Shown here: one piece after another, positions 1 to 8,339 of the stretch | Layout: every line of letters starts with the position of its first letter | Position numbering within the stretch: the first letter of the stretch is position 1 | From: Microbacterium abyssi | GTDB taxonomy: Bacteria; Actinomycetota; Actinomycetes; Actinomycetales; Microbacteriaceae | Direction: 5' to 3' | Length of the DNA stretch: 64,000 nt | NCBI RefSeq assembly: GCF_015277895.1 | Contig: NZ_CP063815.1 | Location: 2,728,001 to 2,792,000, forward strand | Notes under the pieces: model-generated | The model's input: only the letters and a program-made list of their open reading frames with translations | Database searches by the model: none | What the model was told of the DNA's origin: nothing | Made by a program: the position numbers and the translations under genes

Positions 1-1
1 C

Positions 2-244
2 CTGAAAGTCGTGATCGCGACCCGGTTGCGCAGGCATGAGAGCTTCACCCTGTCGTGGCAGCATCCGGAAGGCGAGCCCGGCGGTCGCTCGACGATCTGG
101 CTGCATCCGTCGATTCCGCTCCGGTTCGTGTTCGACGAACCCGAGCCTCCGCCCCTCAATGCGAAGTGGATCGAGGCGCTGATGAACTCGGTGAGCTCCA
201 CCGGCGGTATCTACCTCGTCGACGAGGTCGAACCACCCGCATAG
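2..244 (+). CDS. DUF7882-like protein, C-terminal part (5' end outside window)
   Basis: This is the last 80 residues of a gene that begins before the window; the frame is open from base 2 to a TAG at 242-244. Visible segments such as RRHESFTLSWQHPEGEPGG and TIWLHPSIPLRFVFDE resemble a short Microbacteriaceae family (DUF7882) sometimes mislabelled as ATP-dependent DNA ligase. No ligase motif is present. It converges on metS with two bases between the stops. Function unknown; the family assignment rests on recalled sequence pattern only. Confidence 0.6.
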   Translation: MKVVIATRLRRHESFTLSWQHPEGEPGGRSTIWLHPSIPLRFVFDEPEPPPLNAKWIEALMNSVSSTGGIYLVDEVEPPA

Positions 245-246
245 CG

Positions 247-384
247 TCAGAGTTCGACGCGCAGCGTCTCCGGCTCGTTCTCGGCGATCTCGGGATGCCG
301 CATCAGATTCACGATGGCGGCGATCAGGCCGCCCCACACCGTGACCATGGCGATGATCATGAAGGCGATCGCTGCAGCGGTCAT
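247..384 (-). CDS. metS: MetS-like small subunit of methionine/alanine importer
   Basis: Predicted 45-residue protein with one N-terminal membrane helix (about residues 3-28, AAIAFMIIAMVTVWGGLIAA) and a short charged tail. In Corynebacterium glutamicum the transporter MetP needs a small one-helix partner, MetS, for methionine and alanine uptake. The start codon overlaps the metP stop by 4 bp (ATGA), the classic metPS arrangement and translational coupling. The ATG at 382-384 was chosen because the frame upstream lies inside metP and lacks conservation features. Confidence 0.85.
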   Translation of the reverse strand: MTAAAIAFMIIAMVTVWGGLIAAIVNLMRHPEIAENEPETLRVEL

Positions 385-2003
385 GCTCCTGCTCCCTTCG
401 ACGAGGATGCCGATGGCACACGGATCGCGCCGGTCTCGGCATCCGGCTCGTAACTCTCCTCGACCAGGAAGTCGTCGTACTCCGGGTCGTCCTTCGCATG
501 CGAGCGGCCGCTCCACGGGATGAGCGAGAGCACGACCGCGAGGATCACGAGGGCGATCACCATGCCCCAGCCGAAGATCGACAGGAACCAGTCGGGGTAG
601 CCCTCGTAGGGCGTGTTGATCTTCGTGATCAGCTCACTGATGAAGAGGTAGCCGAGCACGATCGGGGCGAGCAGCCCCACCAGCAGCTTCCAGATCAGGC
701 CGACGCGGAAGCTCGAGCGGCGGTTGAGGTGCTCCTGCAGGACGGGCAGCTTGTGCAGAACCCACGAGACCGCGATCACGGCGACCAGCGCGACCGCCAT
801 GATGCCGAAGGCGTTGACGAAGGCATCCGTGGTGTCGAGCACGGCGAGCGCGGTCGTCGTCGAGAAGAACGCCATCGAGATGACGGCCAGCGGAATCGTC
901 ACGATGAGGGTCGCGCGCACGCGTCCCCAGCCGAGCTTGTCCTGGATGGCGGCGACGATCACCTCGAGGATGGAGATCATCGAGGTGAGGCCGGCGAAGG
1001 TCAGCGCACCGAAGAAGAGGACGCCGATGATCGGGCCGCCCGCTGCCTGCGAGACGATCGTGGGGAACGCCACGAATGCGAGACCGATGCCGGCGGATGC
1101 CACGTCGGAGACCTGCGCGGACTGGGCCTGCGCCATGAAGCCGAGCGCCGCGAACACGCCGATGCCGGCGAGGATCTCGAAGCCCGAGTTCGCGAATCCG
1201 ACGACGAGACCGGATCCGGTGAGGTCGGTCTTGCGCTTGAGGTACGACGAGTAGGTGACCATGATGCCGAAGGCCACCGACAGCGAGAAGAAGATGTGCC
1301 CGTACGCCGCGGCCCAGACCCCTGGGTCGGCGAGCGCCGCCCAGTTCGGGGTGAAGAAGGCGTTCAGTCCGTCCATGGCGCCGGGGAGGAACAGCGACTG
1401 GACGACCAGGACGACGAACATCAGGGTCAGCAGGGGCAGCAGCACCATGTTGGCGGCGCCGATGCCGCGCTTGACGCCGAGCCCCATGATCACGATCGTC
1501 ACGCCCCAGACGACGAGCAGCGGGATGCCGACCTGCGGGACGAACTCCAACGAGATGCCTCCGGCGACGTCGCCCATCTGCAGGAACTCGCCGAAGAAGA
1601 AGTCGTTCTCGTTCCCGGCACCCCAGGAGAGCTGGGCCGAGAACCAGGTGTACATCGCCGCCCACGCGATGATGACGGCGTAGTACACGGAGATGACGAC
1701 GCAGATGAGCACCTGCCACCAGCCAAGAGGTTCGGCGGCGCGGTGCATGCGGCGAAAGGCGAGAGGCGCGGACCCGCGGAAGCGGTGGCCGATCGCGTAG
1801 TCGAAGAACAGCAGCGGGATGCCGGCGGTCAGCAGCGCGCACAGGTACGGGATGAGGAAGGCGCCACCACCGCCCTCGTAGGCGACGTACGGGAATCGCC
1901 AGATGTTGCCGAGGCCGACGGCGGAGCCGATGGCCGAGAGGATGAAGACGTTGCGCGATCCGAATGCCTCGCGCTTGTGAGGCTGCGTCACTGCGGTGCT
2001 CAT
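381..2003 (-). CDS. metP: Sodium-dependent amino-acid transporter (NSS family), MetP-like
   Basis: 540-residue polytopic membrane protein of the neurotransmitter:sodium symporter family. The N-terminal AIGSAVGLGNIWRFPYVAYE is the signature of helix 1 that binds sodium and substrate. About 12 hydrophobic segments follow, ending in a charged cytoplasmic tail (KDDPEYDDFLVEESYEPD). It is directly followed by metS with a 4-bp overlap, which points to methionine/alanine uptake rather than another NSS substrate. Only 34 bp separate the start from the upstream gene, so it may be transcribed with it. No SAM riboswitch is visible in that gap. Confidence 0.88.
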   Translation of the reverse strand: MSTAVTQPHKREAFGSRNVFILSAIGSAVGLGNIWRFPYVAYEGGGGAFLIPYLCALLTAGIPLLFFDYAIGHRFRGSAPLAFRRMHRAAEPLGWWQVLICVVISVYYAVIIAWAAMYTWFSAQLSWGAGNENDFFFGEFLQMGDVAGGISLEFVPQVGIPLLVVWGVTIVIMGLGVKRGIGAANMVLLPLLTLMFVVLVVQSLFLPGAMDGLNAFFTPNWAALADPGVWAAAYGHIFFSLSVAFGIMVTYSSYLKRKTDLTGSGLVVGFANSGFEILAGIGVFAALGFMAQAQSAQVSDVASAGIGLAFVAFPTIVSQAAGGPIIGVLFFGALTFAGLTSMISILEVIVAAIQDKLGWGRVRATLIVTIPLAVISMAFFSTTTALAVLDTTDAFVNAFGIMAVALVAVIAVSWVLHKLPVLQEHLNRRSSFRVGLIWKLLVGLLAPIVLGYLFISELITKINTPYEGYPDWFLSIFGWGMVIALVILAVVLSLIPWSGRSHAKDDPEYDDFLVEESYEPDAETGAIRVPSASSSKGAGA

Positions 2004-2037
2004 GACAGCTGACCCTACCCCAGCGGCCGTGTCGCGG

Positions 2038-2403
2038 TCAGTCCTCGTGGTTCTTCGACTTGCCGTCGATCCCGTCGAGGAGCTCCTTCAGCGACTTCTC
2101 TATCGTGTCGTGCTTGTACTGGCCCGCACGGCTCTCCCCCGAGATCACGGCGCACCGGTGGAGCGTGCGGAAGTCACCGTACGGAAAGTGATAGCGCCCC
2201 TTCGTGTCCTCGCCCATCTCGGTGTCCTCGCCGAGGTGCCATTTCGCGAATTCGGCGAGACCGTGCTCGGAGATGAAGTCGTTCTCCTGGTCGGTCGTCG
2301 GGGCGTGCTCGCTCCAGTCATCGCGCTCGTCGTCGGTGAACTCGCCACGGCGCAGCAGGCCGCGCGCGTGCGTCAGTGCGGAATCGTTCAGCTGCATTGT
2401 CAT
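2038..2403 (-). CDS. Conserved hypothetical protein, about 121 aa
   Basis: Soluble, acidic protein beginning MTMQLNDSALTHARGLLRRG. Further features are DQENDFISEHGLAEFAKWHLGE and the tail KSLKELLDGIDGKSKNHED; no membrane segment or catalytic motif is apparent. The open frame extends further upstream, but that part is arginine/serine-rich and reads like non-coding sequence. I therefore start at the ATG at 2401-2403, with 2397 as the alternative. It lies between the phosphoketolase gene and metP on the same strand. The sequence looks like a widespread actinobacterial family of unknown function. Confidence 0.7.
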   Translation of the reverse strand: MTMQLNDSALTHARGLLRRGEFTDDERDDWSEHAPTTDQENDFISEHGLAEFAKWHLGEDTEMGEDTKGRYHFPYGDFRTLHRCAVISGESRAGQYKHDTIEKSLKELLDGIDGKSKNHED

Positions 2404-2473
2404 GCCTGCACGAAACCCGAGCGAGAGTCGCTCGTGGAGGCCGTTGACAGCTGTGCACGTCGGGAGTAGCGCG

Positions 2474-4828
2474 CTAACTCCGCGCGGTGAAGATCCAGTC
2501 CGCGACAGCGGGGATGTCGACGCCGTGTTCGCGCGTGTGGCGACGCGCGGCCTCGCGTGCCGCCACGAACTGGGCGCGAGCATCGGCGGCGCGCTCCGAA
2601 AGACCGGGCACGCGGTCGATCGCGTCGATCGCGAGGCGGTAGCGGTCGATGTCGTTGAGCATCAGCATGTCGAACGGCGTCGTGGTGGTGCCGCGTTCGC
2701 GATAGCCGTGCACGTGCAGGTTCTCGTGTCCGTTCCGTTTGTATGCGAGCCGGTGGATCAGTGCCGGATAGCCGTGATAGGCGAAGATGACCGGGCGATC
2801 GGTCGTGAACAGCGCGTCGAAGGCGGCGTCCTCGAGGCCCGTCGGGTGCTGCTCAGGCGACTGCAGCGTCGTGAGATCGACGACGTTGACGACGCGAACC
2901 CGCAGGTCGGGGATGCCGTCGCGCAGCAGCTCGGCGGCCGCGATGACCTCCTGCGTCGGCACGTCCCCGGCTGCGGCGAGCACGACGTCGGGAGTTTCGT
3001 CTGCGCGCACGTTCCCTGCCCACGGCAGTGCTCCGATGCCGCGCTCGACGTGCGTGCGAGCATCGTCGAGGCCCAGCCACTGCGGCGCGGGCTTCTTTCC
3101 TGCCACGACCACGTTGATGCGGTCGGTGGCGTCGAGGCACTGCGCCATTGTGACCAGCAGCGTGTTCGCGTCGAACGGCAGATACACCCGCACGATGTCG
3201 ACGCTCTTGTTCAGCGCGAGATCGATGAACCCGGGATCCTGGTGCGTGAAGCCGTTGTGGTCCTGCTGCCAGACGTGGCTCGACAGCAGATACGTGAATG
3301 CGGGGAGGGGTTCGCGCCACGGCACTTCCGCGCAGGCCTCCAGCCATTTCGCGTGCTGGTTGAACATCGAGTCGATGATGTGGATGAAGGCCTCGTACGA
3401 GGTGAAGATGCCGTGTCGTCCCGTGAGGGTGTACCCCTCGAGCCATCCCTGGCACAGATGCTCACTGAGCACCTCCATCACCCGGCCGTGCGGGGCGAGA
3501 TGCTCGTCCACCGGCTCGACGGCGGCGTTCCACTGCTTCTCGGTCGCCTCGAGAACGCGTGGAGCCAGCCGATTGGACTCGACCTCGTCAGGGCTGAAGA
3601 TGCGAAACGTCTCGGGGTTGCGGCCGATGAGATCGACGAGCCATCCGCCGAGCACCTCGGTCGCGCCGGCGTCGGATCCGCCGGGTGCGTCGACCTCCAC
3701 GGCGTGGGCATCGGCTCCGGGGACATCCAGTTCTCGACGAATCCCGCTTGCCTGCGGGATCGCGCTCATCCGTCGCGCACCCTGCGGGCCCCAGCCTGCC
3801 GTGGCCGCGCGTGGGGCTCCGGCCTCGTCGAACAGCTCGGCCGGTCGATACGAGCGCAGCCAGTCCTCCAGCATCCTGAGGTGGTCCTCATCACCGTGCA
3901 CGTCGCCGAGGGGCACCTGATGGGAGCGCCACGTCCCCTCGACAGGCGCGCCGTCGACCTCTTCGGGTCCGCTCCATCCCTTCGGGGATCGCAGCACGAT
4001 CATCGGCCAGGGCACGCGCGAGCCGTCGGCTGCGACTTTGCGCACACGGTCGATGCCGTCGAATGCGCGATCGAGTGCCGCGGCGAAGCGCTCGTGCGCT
4101 GCGGCCGAAGGATCGGAGGCATCGATGGTGACGAAGATCGGGTCGTACCCGTATCCCGTCATCAGCGCCGCCAGCTCGCGCTCGGGGATTCGGGCGAGTA
4201 GCGTCGGGTTCGCGATCTTCCAGCCGTTCAGGTGCAGGATCGGCAGCACCATGCCGTCGCGCCGTGGATCGAGGAACCTGTTGCCGTGCCAGGCGGTGGC
4301 CAGCGGCCCGGTCTCCGCTTCGCCGTCTCCGACCACGCAGACGACGGTGAGGTCGCGATCGTCGAGGACGGCACCGAAGGCGTGCGCCAGGGAATAGCCG
4401 AGCTCTCCGCCCTCCTGGATGGATCCGGGTGTCTCCGGTGCGGTGTGGCTCGGCACCCCGCCGGGATACGAGAACTGCCGGAAGAGCTCTCGCATGCCGG
4501 TCGCGTTCCGTGGCACGTCCGGATACAACTCGGAGTAGGTGCCGTCGAGCCACGCGTTCGCGTTCATCGCCGGGCCGCCGTGCCCGGGGCCGGCGATGAA
4601 CAGCACCGGTTCGTCGCGCTCGACGATCACCCGGTTCACGTGTGCGTAGACGAGGTTGAGCCCTGGCACGGTCCCGAAGTGACCGAGCAATCGCGGCTTC
4701 ACGTCGTCAGCGGCGAGGGGTTGCGAGAGCATCTCATCGCCCTGCAGGTAGATCTGTCCGACACTGAGATAGTTCGCCGCCCGCCACCAGCGGTCGATCC
4801 GGTCGAGTGCTTCGTCATCGGCTGCCAT
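2474..4828 (-). CDS. xfp: Xylulose-5-P/fructose-6-P phosphoketolase
   Basis: About 784-residue thiamine-diphosphate enzyme that splits xylulose 5-phosphate (and often fructose 6-phosphate) into acetyl phosphate and a shorter sugar phosphate. Family hallmarks are WRAANYLSVGQIYLQ near the N-terminus, FIAGPGHGGPAMNAN, the ThDP/Mg motif GDGEAETGPLATAWHGN, and GKKPAPQWLGLDDA in the C-terminal half. The length fits the family. The ATG at 4826-4828 follows an AGAGGGAC stretch; a GTG eight codons earlier (4852) is possible. No acetate kinase gene lies beside it, so the fate of acetyl phosphate cannot be read from this window. Confidence 0.95.
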   Translation of the reverse strand: MAADDEALDRIDRWWRAANYLSVGQIYLQGDEMLSQPLAADDVKPRLLGHFGTVPGLNLVYAHVNRVIVERDEPVLFIAGPGHGGPAMNANAWLDGTYSELYPDVPRNATGMRELFRQFSYPGGVPSHTAPETPGSIQEGGELGYSLAHAFGAVLDDRDLTVVCVVGDGEAETGPLATAWHGNRFLDPRRDGMVLPILHLNGWKIANPTLLARIPERELAALMTGYGYDPIFVTIDASDPSAAAHERFAAALDRAFDGIDRVRKVAADGSRVPWPMIVLRSPKGWSGPEEVDGAPVEGTWRSHQVPLGDVHGDEDHLRMLEDWLRSYRPAELFDEAGAPRAATAGWGPQGARRMSAIPQASGIRRELDVPGADAHAVEVDAPGGSDAGATEVLGGWLVDLIGRNPETFRIFSPDEVESNRLAPRVLEATEKQWNAAVEPVDEHLAPHGRVMEVLSEHLCQGWLEGYTLTGRHGIFTSYEAFIHIIDSMFNQHAKWLEACAEVPWREPLPAFTYLLSSHVWQQDHNGFTHQDPGFIDLALNKSVDIVRVYLPFDANTLLVTMAQCLDATDRINVVVAGKKPAPQWLGLDDARTHVERGIGALPWAGNVRADETPDVVLAAAGDVPTQEVIAAAELLRDGIPDLRVRVVNVVDLTTLQSPEQHPTGLEDAAFDALFTTDRPVIFAYHGYPALIHRLAYKRNGHENLHVHGYRERGTTTTPFDMLMLNDIDRYRLAIDAIDRVPGLSERAADARAQFVAAREAARRHTREHGVDIPAVADWIFTARS

Positions 4829-4968
4829 GTCCCTCTCGATACGCGTGTTCACCGCGACCTGTCAAGGGCGTCGACGGCGCTTGTGCCGGGCATCCTGTGC
4901 GTGCTGGTCCGGCAGACCGCTGTCGCGTAATGTCGCCAGCATGCGCGGAGGATCCGATCGGCCCGGCG

Positions 4969-5826
4969 ATGGCTGACCCGTCTCTGGCCGATGCGGCCGC
5001 CGAGTTGTACGTGGTCCCGCCGGGCGAGTTCGTCGCCGAGCGGAACGCGCGCGCCAAGCAGGTGGAGGATCGAGAGCTCGCCGAGCAGATCCGGACGCTG
5101 CGGAAGCCGTCGATCGCGGCCTGGGTCGTGAACGTGTTCGCCAGGGAGCGCGCCGACCGGCTCGGACAGGCTCTGCAGCTCGCCGCCGAGCTGCGGGAAG
5201 CGCAGGAGGATCTCGATGCGCGCACGCTCTCGAAGCTCGGCCGCGACCGTCGTGCGCTGACGAGTCAGCTCGCGCGCGAGGCGGCGTCGCTCGCATCGTC
5301 GGGCGGCGCTCGGATCACGGACTCGACGGTGGAGGCGGTGCAGCAGACGATCACTGCCGCGTTCTTCGACCCGGATGCCGCGACCGCTGTCGCCTCCGGC
5401 AGGCTCGTCCGCGAGCTCGAGCCGTCGAGCGAGTTCCCGCTCGACTTCGATGCGACCGTCGGCGGGGGTGCGCCGGAGCGCACTCCCCCACCTTCCCCGC
5501 CCGCGGACGAGGTGCGCGAGCGTCGCGAGCGGAAGGAGGCCGAGAAGGCCGTGCACGCGGCCGAGCGCGATCTCGAACGAGCCAAGCGGGAGCAGGCCAA
5601 GGCGGACAAGGAGCGCGAAGCCGCGGCATCCCGCGCCGATCGGCTCGAAGCCGAGGTCGAAGAACTCGAGGCCCAGCTCGCGCGTGCGCGGGCGGAGGCG
5701 GAGAAGGCGCGCGCGGCCGTCGAGGAGACGACCGGCCGTGCAGCGGAGGCGGCGGAGGGCGTCCGCAGCGCGGAGTCCGCCGTCGAAGAGGCGCGCTCCG
5801 CGCTGGAGCGCCGCGGCCGGGCCTGA
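4969..5826 (+). CDS. Conserved hypothetical protein with long C-terminal coiled coil
   Basis: About 285 residues from the ATG at 4969, preceded at some distance by GGAGGAT. The N-terminal half (ELYVVPPGEFVAERNARAKQ, LRKPSIAAWVVNVFARE) is globular and conserved-looking. The C-terminal half from about residue 175 is almost pure Glu/Ala/Arg/Lys heptads (DRLEAEVEELEAQLARARAE) and should form a long coiled coil. No signal peptide or membrane helix. Divergent from the phosphoketolase gene and convergent with the sulfatase operon, so it stands alone. Function not recognised; a structural or DNA-associated role is only a guess. Confidence 0.75.
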   Translation: MADPSLADAAAELYVVPPGEFVAERNARAKQVEDRELAEQIRTLRKPSIAAWVVNVFARERADRLGQALQLAAELREAQEDLDARTLSKLGRDRRALTSQLAREAASLASSGGARITDSTVEAVQQTITAAFFDPDAATAVASGRLVRELEPSSEFPLDFDATVGGGAPERTPPPSPPADEVRERRERKEAEKAVHAAERDLERAKREQAKADKEREAAASRADRLEAEVEELEAQLARARAEAEKARAAVEETTGRAAEAAEGVRSAESAVEEARSALERRGRA

Positions 5827-5838
5827 GTCGGCGCGGCG

Positions 5839-7338
5839 TCAGGAGCTGCCGACCGTCGATTCCAGCTTCGACATCACCTGGTTGATCGTGAACGACGCCG
5901 ACTCCTGCCGCGCCGGAAACTCGGCGAGCGTACCGAGCATCTTCGCGACATAGGCCTGCGCGGGAACGAACAGGAACACGTGGTCGAGCACCCAGTCCCA
6001 GTACGTGTTCGAAGTGATGTCCGCGCGCTCGAAGGGGTCGGTGCGGAGGTTGAACAGTTTCGGGAAGCGCAGCTCGACGTAGGGCTCCTGCCAGACCCGC
6101 AGAGTTCCGATGGCGCGCTGCTCGAGGAACACGAGTTTCCAGTTGTCGAAGCGCAGCGCCGTGAGGTCGCCGTCGTCGGAGACGTAGAAGAAGTGTCTGC
6201 GCGGACTGTGCTCGGCGGCACCGGTGATGTAGTCGAGCTGGTTGTGTCCGTCGAGGTGCACCCTGTACTCGGTGCCATGCAGTTCTGTGCCCGTCTTCAG
6301 ACGCTCGGCGATGTCGGCATCGCCGACTGCGGCCAGCAGTGTCACGAACCAGTCGTTGTGGCTCACGATGCCGTTGAGCGTCGTTCCGGCGGGGATGTGC
6401 CCGGGCCAGCGGACCATCGCTGGGACGCGGTATGCGCCCTCCCAGTTGGAGTTCTTCTCGTTGCGGAACGGCGTCATTCCGGCATCCGGCCAGCTGTTCA
6501 TGTGCGGGCCGTTGTCGGTGGAGTACATGACGATGGTGTCTTCGGCCAGCCCGAGCTCGTCGAGCAGATCCAGCAGGCTTCCCACGACGTCGTCATGATC
6601 AAGCATCGTGTCGTGGTACTCCGACTGCCAGCGCCCGGCACGGCCCTTGCTCTCTTCCTTGGTGTGCGTGCGGAAGTGCATGTGGGTCGAGTTGAACCAG
6701 ACGAAGAAGGGAGTGTCGCTGTCGGCCTGCCGGCGGATGAAGTCCGCCGCCGCGTCGCGGAACTCCTCATCGACCGTCTCCATCCGCTTCTTGGTGAGGG
6801 CGCCGGTGTCCTCGATGCGCTGAGTGTCGTCGTCGTTCGCCCAGGAGTGGATGACGCCGCGAGGACGGAACTTCTCGCTGAAACCGGGGAACTCCTCGTC
6901 GGTGGGATAGTCGGGATGCTCCGGCTCCTCTTCCGCGTTGAGGTGGTAGAGGTTCCCGAAGAACTCGTCGAAGCCGTGCGCGGTCGGAAGGTGCTCGTCG
7001 CGGTCGCCGAGGTGGTTCTTGCCGAACTGTCCCGTGGCGTAGCCGTGATGCTTGAGCGCGTCTGCGATCGTCGGGTCCTCGGGCTGGAGCCCCAGCTTCG
7101 CGCCGGGCATCCCGACCTTGGTCAGACCCGTGCGATACGGATTCTGCCCGGTGATGAAGGCGGCGCGGCCCGCGGTGCAGCTCTGCTCGCCGTAGTAGTC
7201 GGTGAACTTCGCGCCCTCGGCGGCGATCCGGTCGATGTTCGGTGTCCGGTACCCCATGAGCCCGTCGGAGTACGTGCTCAGATTCGAGATGCCGATGTCG
7301 TCGCCCCAGATGATGAGGATGTTGGGCCCTGCAGCCAT
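5839..7338 (-). CDS. Sulfatase (arylsulfatase-like, Cys-type)
   Basis: 499-residue alkaline-phosphatase-fold sulfatase that hydrolyses a sulfate ester. ILIIWGDDIG near the N-terminus carries metal-binding aspartates. SCTAGRAAFITGQNPYRTG contains the Cys (about residue 54) that must be oxidised to formylglycine. GKNHLGD, STDNGPH and the C-terminal LRTDPFERAD segment complete the family pattern. The start at 7338 has a textbook AAGGAG six bases upstream. No signal peptide, so it is cytoplasmic. It is the last gene of the operon, 84 bp after the maturation enzyme. The CxAGR variant of the CxPSR motif is typical of a subset of arylsulfatases; substrate unknown. Confidence 0.93.
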   Translation of the reverse strand: MAAGPNILIIWGDDIGISNLSTYSDGLMGYRTPNIDRIAAEGAKFTDYYGEQSCTAGRAAFITGQNPYRTGLTKVGMPGAKLGLQPEDPTIADALKHHGYATGQFGKNHLGDRDEHLPTAHGFDEFFGNLYHLNAEEEPEHPDYPTDEEFPGFSEKFRPRGVIHSWANDDDTQRIEDTGALTKKRMETVDEEFRDAAADFIRRQADSDTPFFVWFNSTHMHFRTHTKEESKGRAGRWQSEYHDTMLDHDDVVGSLLDLLDELGLAEDTIVMYSTDNGPHMNSWPDAGMTPFRNEKNSNWEGAYRVPAMVRWPGHIPAGTTLNGIVSHNDWFVTLLAAVGDADIAERLKTGTELHGTEYRVHLDGHNQLDYITGAAEHSPRRHFFYVSDDGDLTALRFDNWKLVFLEQRAIGTLRVWQEPYVELRFPKLFNLRTDPFERADITSNTYWDWVLDHVFLFVPAQAYVAKMLGTLAEFPARQESASFTINQVMSKLESTVGSS

Positions 7339-7422
7339 GAGTGCTCCTTGGTTCGACCGGGGATCGGGGCGGATGCCCTCGGCGGAATCCAAGCAGGGAT
7401 CAGTGTCGGAGCCCAGCGGTTC

Positions 7423-8334
7423 TCACTCGGAGCGGGTGAGCCGGAAACCGATGTGCGACATGCCGGTGTCCTCGGCCTGCGGCGACCTGGCCGCGGGCCG
7501 GAAGCGCAGGCAGTAGTCGGGCGAGCAGAGGTGCGATCCGCCCTTGAGGACGCGCCGCGGGATGTCGGGGAAGCCCTCCTGGGCGCTGGCGGCCGCGAGG
7601 AGGTTGGTCCGCTTGCCGGCATCGACGGGGGTGTCCGACAGCCGCAGGTGCCGCGGGGTGTAGAAGTCGGTCGTCCACTCCCAGACGTTGGCGATCATGT
7701 CGTAGAGTCCGTAGCCGTTCGGCGGGTACGAGCCGACCGGGGCCGTGCCGCCGGCGCCCTGATTGTCGTACGGGAAGCGTCCCAGCCACGAGTTGGCCTG
7801 AGCGACGCCGCCCGGATAGGCCTCGTCGCCCCAGGCGAACGGTGTTCCCTCCGACCCGCCGCGCGCGGCGTACTCGTGCTCTGCCTCGGTGGGCAGCCGC
7901 ATCCCCGCCCAGTCGGCGTAGGCGACGGCATCCTCGAAGGCGATGTGCACGACCGGATGCCGCATCCGGTCGTCGATCGATGAGTCGGGCCCGAACGGTC
8001 GGCGCCAGAACGCCCCGGCCTGCCAGCGCCACCAGTTGCGCCAGTTGCGCAGATCCGTCGGACCGGGTGTCGGGGTGAACACCATGGAGCCGGGAACGAG
8101 ATCGGCGGGGTCGGCGCCCGGGAATGCGGCCGGGTCGAGTGGGCGCTCCGCGACCGTCAGGTACCCGGTCGCGTCGACGAACTCGGCATACTGCTCGTTG
8201 GTCACCTCATACCGGTCGATGAAGAACGACGAGACCTCCCGTTCGTGGACCGGTCGCTCATCGGGATAGAAGTCTTCGGACCCCATCAGGAAAGTGCCGC
8301 CCGGAATGCGGACCATGTCGCGCGTGTTCGTCAC
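7423..8334 (-). CDS. Formylglycine-generating enzyme (sulfatase maturation)
   Basis: 303-residue FGE-sulfatase domain protein. It oxidises the active-site cysteine of type I sulfatases to formylglycine. The N-terminus MVRIPGGTFLMGSEDFYPDE and DRYEVTNEQYAEFVDATGY are family signatures. MRLPTEAEHEYAARGG and the catalytic pair in GGSHLCSPDYCLRFRPAAR (Cys about 270 and 275) match active copper-dependent FGEs. No signal peptide, so maturation would be cytoplasmic. It sits between two of the three sulfatase genes, five bases after the upstream one, and presumably serves all three. Confidence 0.95.
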   Translation of the reverse strand: MTNTRDMVRIPGGTFLMGSEDFYPDERPVHEREVSSFFIDRYEVTNEQYAEFVDATGYLTVAERPLDPAAFPGADPADLVPGSMVFTPTPGPTDLRNWRNWWRWQAGAFWRRPFGPDSSIDDRMRHPVVHIAFEDAVAYADWAGMRLPTEAEHEYAARGGSEGTPFAWGDEAYPGGVAQANSWLGRFPYDNQGAGGTAPVGSYPPNGYGLYDMIANVWEWTTDFYTPRHLRLSDTPVDAGKRTNLLAAASAQEGFPDIPRRVLKGGSHLCSPDYCLRFRPAARSPQAEDTGMSHIGFRLTRSE

Positions 8335-8339
8335 AGGAC

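Noticed and set aside
498-2012. 504-codon open frame on the plus strand opposite metP
   Set aside because: Arg/Glu/Asp/His-rich antisense composition typical of the strand opposite a high-GC gene; metP on the other strand has clear membrane helices and family motifs.
2004-2037. SAM riboswitch in front of metPS
   Set aside because: Only 34 bp are available and no riboswitch-like stems are present.
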